Below, piece by piece: positions 6,544-14,089 of a stretch of DNA of 64,000 nucleotides. The DNA is from an uncultured Muribaculaceae bacterium (GTDB lineage Bacteria > Bacteroidota > Bacteroidia > Bacteroidales > Muribaculaceae). The DNA is taken from assembly GCA_910583675.1 (NCBI GenBank), contig CAJTYH010000008.1, positions 8,915-72,914 of the forward strand. Reading direction: 5' to 3'. Position 1 is the first letter of the stretch. The number at the start of each line of letters is the position of its first letter. The notes under the pieces are model-generated. The model was not told the origin of the DNA. It saw only the letters and a list, made by a program, of their open reading frames with translations, and did no database searches. The translations under genes were made by a program, and so were the position numbers.

Positions 6544-9420
6544 ATGCAAAGAATACGATTACTGACATTGACCCTGTTGTCTCTGCTGGCGTTTCTCTGT
6601 TTTTCGTCGGCGGCGCAGGTTGCCGACGCGCTTCTTGGTGCCCGCAAGCCCACGCGTGCCGAGTTGCGGCTGCATCGCAACATAGAGAACCGCATGAGTT
6701 TCGCCGTGGTTCGACAGGATTCGGTAGCGGAAGATACCATTGTCAACACCCCCTATAGTCGCTGTGGCAATCTGTCTGCGGCGCGTCAAGTGCTTTTCCC
6801 GGAACTGTATTTCGTAAATGCGGGCTTGTTGCGCAACGGTGACATATGGCTTAGTCGCAACAACATGGAGCTGATGGGACGGCTTGTGCAGAGGTATGGT
6901 TTTACCCCGGCGTATTATCCTGCCGACACCGTTGTCCCTGCCTATTTGCCGATGTTGTCGCATATGGTGCGCGACTGGTATGCGGCATCCGGGGATCGCG
7001 AATGCCTACGTGCGATGCTGCCATTGGTGGAAAAGGAATACGATTACCTTATGCGTAATTTTTCGTCGCAGGACGGCCTTAATTTGCGTATGGCAGAAGG
7101 CGGATCCCCCTCCTCGGTGGCACCGGTGGACTATAATTCCGTAATGTATGGATTGGAACGGAATATGGCTTTTTTCATGCGTGAGCTTGCCGCGCAGGGA
7201 GACAAGCTCTGGGATCGCCGTGCTGCGGATCGCCAGAGGCGCATGCGTGCGCTGATGGTGGATCCCGTAACGAAGCGATACCACGACTACGATTATGCGT
7301 CGGCCGGTAGGGGAAGCGCTCCTGCCGGTGAAGCCGGCTGGGTAGCCCTTTGGAGCGAGTTGGCGGACAAAGGGGAGAGCGCCGCTCAGGCGATACAACC
7401 ATTGGATTCGCTGTCGACAATGCATCTGTTCTTTGCGTTGCGCGGGTTGGAGAAGGGGCGGTTCAAGTCGCGTGCCGACTCGTTGGCATCCGAGATAGTC
7501 TGGGAGGTCGCTGGTTTTGAGATTCCATATAATGCAAGTCCGGTAGGAATGGAGGGAGCTTTGTTTCAGACGGCATACCGGCAGTTGTACGGGGCAGATG
7601 CGGCAGTTGCTACACCGCGTATAGTGAATCTCGTACAGGTCATCCGCGCTTCCGCCCCTGCTGAAGAGGCGTCGGTCAATGCATCTCTTCCATCTGACAG
7701 CGCCCTCAGATACTGTGCCGTGCGTCAGATGGATCTTATGAAGCAATATGGGTTGAAGGGCACTGTGTTGGTGAGGTTCGATGCGCTTGTGGATACAGCA
7801 TATCAAAGAATGCTCAAGGAACAGCTTCCCGAAGGAAACGAGATTGGGGCGTGGTGGGAAATAACCAAGCCTCATGCGGAGGCAGCCGGTTTGAAATGGC
7901 ATAGCAAATCGCCTACGGATCCGCGTGCTTGTCTGATACTTTCGGCCGGTTACAAACCTAAGGAACGTGAAAGGCTTGTGGACGAGTATATGAAACGGTT
8001 CCGTGATATTTTCGGGGCATATCCCCGTGTAGTGGGTGCTCCTCTGGTCGATGCCCATACGTTGGAATATATGCGCAAGAAATATCGTGTGGAGGCAGTG
8101 GCCGTGAGCCGCGACCGCGATGCCGGAGAAGAGGCACCGGCTTCGTTTTCCGGCGGGTATTATCAGGGGGCATGGTATCCTTCGCGGAACAATGCATTCA
8201 TGCCGGCGCAAACTTCCGGTAACGCCCTGGATGTGGTCTCCTTCCGTTTTCCGTCGGTCGATCCGCTTGCTTTCGGGCGTAACACGGCAGACGGCACATC
8301 CTCTCCCACCGTGACGTTCGAACCCACTTCTCCCGACGGTGGAGCGGATATCTCATGGTGGCGGCGCACGCTTCAGACTATGCTTTACAGTCCTGCATTG
8401 GGTGAGGTGAGGATGCTTCTGGGGCAGGAAAGCGCGTGCTCATGGGAAGATATGGCACGTGCCTTTGAGCGTCAGCTTCCCACGATCGCCCGGCTCGCAT
8501 ATAAGGGGGACATACGTGTGGAGACGCTTCCGGAAAGCGCCCGCATATTCAGGATGCAGAATTCCGTCACGCCGTCATCCGCCCTCGCCGCCGTGGAGAA
8601 ACGTTCGACTGCCGACGGCCCCGGTGCCGGAATAATGTGGTTCACTTCCCGTTGCTATCGCATGGCGTTGAGATGGGGAGAAGGAAAACTATACATGCAG
8701 GATCTCCGGCTGTTTGACGAGGCGGTGGAAGAACCATGGCTTCGTGAGCCGTGCACGTCGCGCAGCGCTGCATATGCCACCCTGCCTGTGATGGACGGGG
8801 AGAACTGGAACGACATCGGCATCCGTGCCGGCATCCGGTTCTGTGTAGACGATCCGGTAGGAGGTACACGACCAATGCGATTCGGCAGCCCCAGGATGGC
8901 GGCGGCTCAGGGAAGCTTGACCATGATAGTCCCGGTAGAGGAGGAGAGTGCCGGCTATTCCTTTACCTCGCCTTCTTCCGGTGGGAGCCGTCGCCTCAAG
9001 CTGAAAGGATCCAAAGCCGAGGTGTGCAGCCTTGACGACATACCTGTGGAGCGGGGTACTGATTTCGAGCCTGAAAGCAATTCACTTGAAATGGTCATAA
9101 CGTTTACAGACGCCACGGTCGACTTCACGCTCAGGCCGGTACCCGGTGCAATGGCCGAAGTTCCCCGCTGGCATGCCACTTTGGAGCATGCCCCGGGCGC
9201 TTCGGTACCATTCTCAGGTCTGGCTTCAACTTACGATCCATCCATGCCCCCTTCGTTTGCCATGGTGGATGCCGTGAAGGACGGCAATTCCTACCGTCTC
9301 ACCGTGGAGAACGGATCGGTATATGACACGTCCACCTCACCCCGCACAGCATCAGGCGCTATCCGTGCCCTCACTTTCGTTCCTGATGTCACCTCCCTTA
9401 CATTCCGCCTCGGCAAATAG
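6544..9420 (+). CDS. Large secreted protein with a trehalase-like (GH37-like) N-terminal part and a polysaccharide-deacetylase-like middle part
   Basis: A 958-residue product with a Sec signal peptide (MQRIRLLTLTLLSLLAFLCF, then SSAAQ). Roughly residues 60-370 resemble the alpha/alpha barrel of trehalase-type glycosidases: a stretch around VDYNSVMYGLERNMAFFMREL followed by RRAADRQRRMRALMVDP and a KRYHDYDY motif, as in family GH37. Residues of about 385-690 look like a polysaccharide-deacetylase-type barrel (ALRYCAVRQMDLMKQYGLKGTVL, then GNEIGAWWEITKPH). A beta-rich C-terminal region follows. These are resemblances read by eye; catalytic residues are not confirmed. ATG at 6544 starts the signal peptide; a TATATTTG box at 6532-6539 would be too close to serve that start, so promoter placement is unresolved. 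No polysaccharide-utilisation partner (SusC/SusD) is next to it. Confidence 0.5.
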   Translation: MQRIRLLTLTLLSLLAFLCFSSAAQVADALLGARKPTRAELRLHRNIENRMSFAVVRQDSVAEDTIVNTPYSRCGNLSAARQVLFPELYFVNAGLLRNGDIWLSRNNMELMGRLVQRYGFTPAYYPADTVVPAYLPMLSHMVRDWYAASGDRECLRAMLPLVEKEYDYLMRNFSSQDGLNLRMAEGGSPSSVAPVDYNSVMYGLERNMAFFMRELAAQGDKLWDRRAADRQRRMRALMVDPVTKRYHDYDYASAGRGSAPAGEAGWVALWSELADKGESAAQAIQPLDSLSTMHLFFALRGLEKGRFKSRADSLASEIVWEVAGFEIPYNASPVGMEGALFQTAYRQLYGADAAVATPRIVNLVQVIRASAPAEEASVNASLPSDSALRYCAVRQMDLMKQYGLKGTVLVRFDALVDTAYQRMLKEQLPEGNEIGAWWEITKPHAEAAGLKWHSKSPTDPRACLILSAGYKPKERERLVDEYMKRFRDIFGAYPRVVGAPLVDAHTLEYMRKKYRVEAVAVSRDRDAGEEAPASFSGGYYQGAWYPSRNNAFMPAQTSGNALDVVSFRFPSVDPLAFGRNTADGTSSPTVTFEPTSPDGGADISWWRRTLQTMLYSPALGEVRMLLGQESACSWEDMARAFERQLPTIARLAYKGDIRVETLPESARIFRMQNSVTPSSALAAVEKRSTADGPGAGIMWFTSRCYRMALRWGEGKLYMQDLRLFDEAVEEPWLREPCTSRSAAYATLPVMDGENWNDIGIRAGIRFCVDDPVGGTRPMRFGSPRMAAAQGSLTMIVPVEEESAGYSFTSPSSGGSRRLKLKGSKAEVCSLDDIPVERGTDFEPESNSLEMVITFTDATVDFTLRPVPGAMAEVPRWHATLEHAPGASVPFSGLASTYDPSMPPSFAMVDAVKDGNSYRLTVENGSVYDTSTSPRTASGAIRALTFVPDVTSLTFRLGK

Positions 9421-9538
9421 CCTCCCCTCCCTTGCCACGCGTGGCATGCTCATGCGTGCCATGTCTCAAATCTTCCTTTTTCGGCTCACAGGGCTTTTTT
9501 GTTTTGCAAATACGGAAAAAAGCTGTAACTTTGCATTC
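9421..9538 (+). other. Gap after the secreted protein, with palindrome and SRP RNA promoter
   Basis: The gap begins with the palindrome TGCCACGCGTGGCA near 9433-9446 and a second possible stem (GGCATGC with GCGTGCC), which may act as a weak terminator although no T-run follows directly. It ends in the SRP RNA promoter. Confidence 0.4.
9503..9533 (+). promoter_or_regulatory. Promoter of the SRP RNA gene
   Basis: TTTG (9503-9506), a 19-bp spacer and TAACTTTG (9526-9533) match the Bacteroidetes housekeeping consensus exactly. Transcription would start at about 9539. Confidence 0.9.
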
Positions 9539-9640
9539 GGGTAAGTCCTACACGGCATGCTCCCCCTGAACTCCGCCAGGTCTTGATCGAAGCAACGGTA
9601 GGGGGTCGTAGCGGCGCGATGTAGTCAGCTTACCCTTTTT
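9539..9640 (+). ncRNA. ffs: Small signal recognition particle RNA (4.5S-type)
   Basis: The RNA scaffold of the bacterial signal recognition particle, which binds Ffh and directs membrane proteins to FtsY. The ends pair as GGGTAAG (9539-9545) with CTTACCC (9629-9635), followed directly by T7. The apical part contains GCCAGGTCTTGATCGAAGCA, matching the conserved SRP loop region in which GGTC and GAAGCA flank the tetraloop side, closed by CTCCCCC/GGGGG pairing. The length of about 100 nt fits the short bacterial form. The perfect promoter upstream and T-run downstream support an independent transcript. Confidence 0.85.
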
Positions 9641-9696
9641 TTATGTACGTCCGTCATGTGTTTTTCATGGATATATAACGTGTAAGTCCCACGGGA

Positions 9697-9754
9697 ATTG
9701 CATGTGCTACATTTTATTGATGAAAGAGAAAAAGAAGAATTGCGCACATGCAAT
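9697..9754 (+). repeat. Perfect 11-bp inverted repeat upstream of the sugar transferase gene
   Basis: ATTGCATGTGC (9697-9707) and GCACATGCAAT (9744-9754) are exact inverse complements separated by 36 bp. A 16-codon reading frame beginning ATGAAAGAG (9720) and ending TAA (9770) overlaps the right arm. The site may be an operator or a leader structure. No function can be assigned. Confidence 0.6.
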
Positions 9755-9858
9755 AATTAAAGTTCTTTAACGTTAATATATTGCAGCCTCCGGAGCATCC
9801 CACGATGCAGGGCTTCCGTAGTCCCAGTCCGCCAACTGAAACGCAATTGCTATACCTT

Positions 9859-10440
9859 ATGCAGAAAGTCATTAAGCGTATATTTGATGTGATCTTCGCA
9901 CTGCTGGTCTTAGCGGTGTTGGCGCCCGTGTGGATTGTCCTGGCTATCTGGATCGCGGTTACGTCACCCGGAGGGGTATTTTTCAGGCAGAAACGCACCG
10001 GTTACAAAGGGCGTGAATTCGACATGCTTAAATTCCGCTCCATGTATATAAACCAGGAGGCGGATACGCTCCAGGCCACCGGCAACGATCCGAGGATAAC
10101 CCGAATAGGGCGTTTCCTGAGGCGGTCGTCCCTTGACGAGCTGCCGCAGCTATGGAATGTGGTGATAGGCGACATGTCCGTCATAGGGCCGAGACCACAC
10201 ATGCTGTCTCATACCGACTATTACGCGCCTCGCATAGACGGATATATGCGCCGTCACGACATGCGCCCCGGTCTTACCGGCTATGCGCAGGTGAAAGGCT
10301 TCAGGGGAGCCACGCCCACGATTAAGGACATGGAAAACCGGGTGCGGGCCGACCTGGAGTATGTTGATCGTTTCTCCCTGTGGTTGGATGTGAAGATCCT
10401 CTTCCTTACGGTATGGAAGATGCTTACCCTGAAGCTCTGA
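9859..10440 (+). CDS. Sugar-phosphate transferase to a polyprenyl carrier (WcaJ/ExoY-like, short form)
   Basis: This family transfers a sugar-1-phosphate from a nucleotide sugar to undecaprenyl phosphate, starting a repeat unit of capsule or exopolysaccharide. The 193-residue product has one N-terminal membrane segment (IFDVIFALLVLAVLAPVW) and the catalytic bacterial-sugar-transferase domain with KFRSM, SLDELPQLWNVV and GDMSVIGPRP. It lacks the extra N-terminal domains of full WcaJ. ATG at 9859 opens the family N-terminus MQKVIKRIFD; an upstream in-frame TTG would add residues without family counterpart. The next gene makes a GDP-uronate, so both probably serve one exopolymer. Confidence 0.88.
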   Translation: MQKVIKRIFDVIFALLVLAVLAPVWIVLAIWIAVTSPGGVFFRQKRTGYKGREFDMLKFRSMYINQEADTLQATGNDPRITRIGRFLRRSSLDELPQLWNVVIGDMSVIGPRPHMLSHTDYYAPRIDGYMRRHDMRPGLTGYAQVKGFRGATPTIKDMENRVRADLEYVDRFSLWLDVKILFLTVWKMLTLKL

Positions 10441-10452
10441 GATATGCGTCAT

Positions 10453-10486
10453 TGCAGCCTGATCGTCGGCTGTTTATTGTTTTTGT
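10453..10486 (+). terminator. Weak terminator-like hairpin between the two exopolysaccharide genes
   Basis: CAGCC (10455-10459) can pair with GGCTG (10468-10472), followed by TTTATTGTTTTTG. The 5-bp stem is short, so it may only attenuate transcription into the dehydrogenase gene. Confidence 0.35.
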
Positions 10487-10507
10487 TTATCGCTCAAGAC
10501 AGATATA

Positions 10508-11881
10508 ATGGATATTAGTATTTTCGGACTTGGTTACGTCGGCTGTGTGGGAGCCGCCTGTTTCGCACATATGGGGCACAATGTGGTAGGTTGCGACGTC
10601 TCTGCCGATAAGGTGGCGCTCATAAATGCCGGTCGCCCTACGATCATAGAGCGTGACATAGAAGAGCTATGCCGCAAGGGACATGAGGCGGGGCTGTTGC
10701 ATGCCACCACCGATGCTGCCGAAGCCGTGTCGGGTACTGATATCTCGTTCATTGCCGTGGGCACCCCCTCCACGCCACACGGCCATCTCAACCTTGACTA
10801 CATACATGAGGTGGCACGCCAGATAGGTCTGGCATTGCGTCACAAGGAGAGTTTCCATATCATTGCCATACGCTCCACGGTTCTTCCGGGCACCAACGAG
10901 CGCGTTGGGGAGATCATAGAGGAAACATCCGGCAAGAAACGTAATGTGGACTTCGCGCTCGTGTCCAATCCTGAGTTCCTTCGAGAAGGCACCTCGGTTC
11001 ATGACTTCCTGAACCCTCCACTCACGCTTATCGGCACAGATTCGCCACGTGCCGCAGAGGTATTCGCTGAACTTTACAAGCCGTTGCCCGGCGAATTCAT
11101 TGCCACTGAGGTACGTGTGGCAGAGATAATGAAATATGTCAACAACACCTTCCATGCACTCAAGATAGTGTTCGGCAATGAAGTGGGTGTCATATGCAAG
11201 GCTCTCGGCATTGATTCGCACAAGGTCATGGACATCTTCTGCCGTGACAGGCAACTCAACATATCTCCCTATTATTTCAAGCCGGGTTTTGCCTATGGAG
11301 GTTCATGCCTTCCCAAGGATTCCAAGGCCTTCCGCACATTGGCGCGGGACAACTATGTGGATACTCCGGTGATAAGTCACATTGCCGAGAGCAACGAGAT
11401 TCAGAAGCATCGTGCCTCCGAGCTTATAATGAGCATAGGTAAACGCAAGGTAGCCATACTGGGACTTAGCTTCAAGGCCGGCACTGACGATCTACGCTGT
11501 TCCCCGATAGTGGAAGTGGTGGAGACGCTTCTCGGCAAAGGTTATGAGATCTCCATTTATGACAAGAACGTGAAAGTAAGCCAGCTCACAGGCACCAACC
11601 GTCAGTTTATCCTTGACAAGATACCCCATCTTCACCATCTTGTAAGTGACGACCTTGACGCTGTGGCTTCGGCGGCGGATGTGCTGGTAGTGACAAACAA
11701 GGAACCGGAGTTCGCCGATATTCCGGCGCGGTACCCCGGCAAGGTTATAGTGGATCTGGTGCGTGCCTGGGACACGATTGACTATGACGGCCATTACGAA
11801 GGGCTTTCGTGGGCGGCTGTCAATGTGAATCCCGCACAGCAGTTGCCCCTCTCGTCGGACTTCGCGCAGACCGACTTCTAA
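10508..11881 (+). CDS. GDP-mannose 6-dehydrogenase, AlgD type (UDP-glucose/GDP-mannose dehydrogenase family)
   Basis: An NAD-dependent four-electron dehydrogenase that oxidises a sugar nucleotide at C6 to the uronic acid. The N-terminal Rossmann motif is FGLGYVGCVGAA (residues 6-17) and the catalytic Cys is C267 in GGSCLPKD. Across the whole length it reads like Pseudomonas AlgD rather than Ugd: GTPSTPHGHLNLDYI, NTFHALKIVFGNEVG, an IFCRDRQLNIS stretch and GLSFKAGTDDLR. GDP-mannose is therefore the likely substrate and GDP-mannuronate the product, though this is judged from memory of the family. The last 25 residues form a tail with no clear family counterpart. The sugar transferase gene lies 67 bp upstream; a repeat element follows the stop. 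Confidence 0.85.
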   Translation: MDISIFGLGYVGCVGAACFAHMGHNVVGCDVSADKVALINAGRPTIIERDIEELCRKGHEAGLLHATTDAAEAVSGTDISFIAVGTPSTPHGHLNLDYIHEVARQIGLALRHKESFHIIAIRSTVLPGTNERVGEIIEETSGKKRNVDFALVSNPEFLREGTSVHDFLNPPLTLIGTDSPRAAEVFAELYKPLPGEFIATEVRVAEIMKYVNNTFHALKIVFGNEVGVICKALGIDSHKVMDIFCRDRQLNISPYYFKPGFAYGGSCLPKDSKAFRTLARDNYVDTPVISHIAESNEIQKHRASELIMSIGKRKVAILGLSFKAGTDDLRCSPIVEVVETLLGKGYEISIYDKNVKVSQLTGTNRQFILDKIPHLHHLVSDDLDAVASAADVLVVTNKEPEFADIPARYPGKVIVDLVRAWDTIDYDGHYEGLSWAAVNVNPAQQLPLSSDFAQTDF

Positions 11882-11883
11882 AC

Positions 11884-12040
11884 CAATTAGTAATTAGCGA
11901 TTTGGAGGATCGGAGCCATCAGAGATATCAGAGGAATCAGAGCCATCACCACAAGCGCCTTTCTTAACTTCTCAATTTCTCAATTTCTCATTCCTAAAAC
12001 CCTTGTATTCTTGCTTTGCTTCTCCTGCTCTTACTTCTTG
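11884..12040 (-). repeat. Modular intergenic repeat, copy 2 (A-B-C, minus orientation)
   Basis: Read on the minus strand it starts with AGAAGCAAGAAGTAAGAGCA, continues with the AAGCAAGAATACAAGGG and GGCGCTTGTGGTGAT landmarks, has four CTCTGAT-type units in block B and ends in an AATTACTAATTGG block C. It lies between two convergent genes, and its first bases encode the KK-stop end of the terminase-like protein. Confidence 0.88.
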
Positions 12041-13965
12041 CTTCTATCTTTGTAGAACCTCGCGAGTTCCTCGTCAGGTTCGATTCCTGAAAACTGCGGG
12101 CACTCCTGCCTGATTGCATGCAGGGCTATGGCACGTGTCATCAATATGTCGTCGTGGTGACCCTTGCGTGCGCCGTAACTGCCATTGGGATGCAATTCGT
12201 AGACAGACAGTTCGTGGCATGCCTCCATGTCCTGTTCCTCATATGTGCCGTCGCGCACGGCTCCTATCAGTTCGGTTATTATCATCTGTTTTGTCGCGCG
12301 GTTGGTGTGGAAGCCCGGGCGTGGCATACCGGTATTTTCGGCATTCATCCTGTAATAGAGGTTGGAATAATGCTCGCATAGTTCATTTAGTATGTATTGC
12401 CCTTGATCCGGGGCTTCGCTTTCGAGTGTGTTGCTCTCGAATACGAGCATACCACGGTTGTAATATGTCGCTATGGCCGCAGCCTTCCATGTAAGGAGGT
12501 CGTGGTCGGTGTGTCCGCGCCATTGTGCCACCACCTTGGGGCGTGCACACTGTTCGAGTACCGCTATCACGCTCCAGTCGGATGCAAGGCTTCGGCCGCC
12601 TACATCCACCGCTACCATATATTTTCTGTCGGCTTTGGGAGGTTCCCACACGCACAGTCGCCCGTTGCTGTCGGGACTGAACCGCACCTGGGACAGGGCA
12701 CGCGAGCCGATTACGGCTCCTCCTGCCGCCGTGATCTCCCCCTTGGCCACAGGTTCGCGGCAACGGCGGCTCATACGCTCCACGGCCTCGGTGGAGAAGA
12801 CGTTGCTTCCCGTGTTGGCGAACGCCTCGTGGGGATTTGACGGGTATTCTGCCATCATGGCCTGGTGGTCTGCATACTCGCGTCTCTTCCGGTGATACCA
12901 GCACAGGCTTTCAAGTGTGGCTCCATTCTCCCATAGGGCACGCTCATAGGCATCGAGGCTCTGCCATAGTCGTGCAGCGTCCTTTACCGGAGCGGAATAT
13001 ATGTCTATCTCGTGCCAAGGCACGAAGACGGCCATCTTGTCGCTCTTCCCGTTTTCGCTGCGCACCCATTCGGAATGGAAGAAATTGCCCATCCCGTTTG
13101 CCGTGGATTCATATACTATCAGCGTGTCCGGTTCAGTGGCTATGGCACCGCAGATGGCTCTAACGAAGTCTGCCGGCGTGCTCTTCGGAGTATCCTTCCA
13201 GAATGCCACTTCCGACAGGTGTGCCATGGCATAGTCTGCCCCGCGGATGGAGTCTTGCCGCTCTGATGATCCGATTGTGACACGGCATCCCCTTCCGGCG
13301 ATCTCCCTGATCATGTCCTGACCTTCGAAACGCGTCAACTTCGGTTCGCAATCCCCTTCCCATAGTTCGGCAGGGTAGTTGGAAAGCATCGTGGAGTACA
13401 TTCCGCGTATGTTTGCGCTTGCCCTGGCCACATGGGCGCATATCAGCGAGTGCCAGTGGCGTGCGCGGGTGCATTGGATCCAGGCCATGTACATCTGCAC
13501 CAGAGTGCTCCCTCCCCATTGGCGTGCCTTAAGCATTATGATCCTTATCGGTTCCCCGTCAAGGCGTTTCTCCTCCATCATGGCCAACACGCGCCTTTGC
13601 GGACGGTTGAGCCTGAAGGGTATCAGTTTCGAGGAGCGTTTGTCCTTGATCTTCACGCATTTCCAAGCCCAATATTCAAAGTCGTAGCGGCATCTGAGCC
13701 TCACCCATCCGATGCGGCTGTCAAGCTGCTTGTATTCCGCAGACCTGTGCATCTCTGCCGGGATGTACTCGTATCTGTTGAGCGTGAGTGTCTTGTCCCT
13801 TATCCGTTTCCGGCGGTAGCGGTTCTCTCGATGGTTATGCCCGAAAGCCCCGGTTCCCGTCTCCGGGTCATATTCCTCCTCCTTTCTCCTTATGGCTTCC
13901 ACCCGCCGGCGGTTCTCCTTGATGATCTTTCGTATGTTGCCGTCTCTTTCCAGTGTGTTCCCCAT
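12031..13965 (-). CDS. Phage-type terminase large subunit (TerL-like), orphan
   Basis: A 644-residue protein with both terminase activities visible. The ATPase has the adenine/Walker A motif KARQWGGST (146-154), a Walker B-like MAHLSEVAFW (247-256) and motif III ESTANGMG (286-293). The RNase H-like nuclease has VAVDVGGRSLASDWSV (451-466) and a late HHDDILMTRA motif (about residue 605). In phages TerL pumps DNA into capsids. No portal, capsid, small terminase, integrase or tail genes are near; neighbours are an exopolysaccharide gene and ftsZ. All motifs are intact, so it is not an obvious pseudogene. Composition is similar to its neighbours. A -7 box (TAATTTTG, 13981-13988) lies close upstream. 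The role in this location is unknown. Confidence 0.82.
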   Translation of the reverse strand: MGNTLERDGNIRKIIKENRRRVEAIRRKEEEYDPETGTGAFGHNHRENRYRRKRIRDKTLTLNRYEYIPAEMHRSAEYKQLDSRIGWVRLRCRYDFEYWAWKCVKIKDKRSSKLIPFRLNRPQRRVLAMMEEKRLDGEPIRIIMLKARQWGGSTLVQMYMAWIQCTRARHWHSLICAHVARASANIRGMYSTMLSNYPAELWEGDCEPKLTRFEGQDMIREIAGRGCRVTIGSSERQDSIRGADYAMAHLSEVAFWKDTPKSTPADFVRAICGAIATEPDTLIVYESTANGMGNFFHSEWVRSENGKSDKMAVFVPWHEIDIYSAPVKDAARLWQSLDAYERALWENGATLESLCWYHRKRREYADHQAMMAEYPSNPHEAFANTGSNVFSTEAVERMSRRCREPVAKGEITAAGGAVIGSRALSQVRFSPDSNGRLCVWEPPKADRKYMVAVDVGGRSLASDWSVIAVLEQCARPKVVAQWRGHTDHDLLTWKAAAIATYYNRGMLVFESNTLESEAPDQGQYILNELCEHYSNLYYRMNAENTGMPRPGFHTNRATKQMIITELIGAVRDGTYEEQDMEACHELSVYELHPNGSYGARKGHHDDILMTRAIALHAIRQECPQFSGIEPDEELARFYKDRSKK

Positions 13966-13980
13966 ATCGCTTTTTTATCG

Positions 13981-13988
13981 CAAAATTA
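13981..13988 (-). promoter_or_regulatory. -7 promoter element of the terminase-like gene
   Basis: TAATTTTG on the minus strand, about 16 bp before the start codon, fits TAnnTTTG. No good -33 element is present. The leader would be very short. Confidence 0.4.
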
Positions 13989-14026
13989 CCCGCAATGGCA
14001 GCTCTTATCCGCCCTTGCTTTACAAA

Positions 14027-14068
14027 AAAAGACGTGACATGTCCAATTTTGGCATATCACGTCTTCTT
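14027..14068. terminator. Terminator of the dcw cluster after ftsZ
   Basis: AAGACGTGACATGTCC (14029-14044) pairs with GGCATATCACGTCTT (14051-14065) around an AATTTT loop, flanked by A-rich and, on the minus strand, T7 sequence. It marks the end of the rsmH-to-ftsZ transcription unit. Confidence 0.88.
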
Positions 14069-14089
14069 ATAGGATATTGACAGGTGTTG

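Noticed and set aside
7006..8211. A 401-codon minus-strand frame within the large secreted protein gene
   Set aside because: Composition is basic and low in motif content; it lies opposite a protein with signal peptide and domain resemblance.
12031..13965. A prophage around the terminase-like gene
   Set aside because: No other phage gene, integrase or attachment repeats were found; flanking genes are chromosomal.
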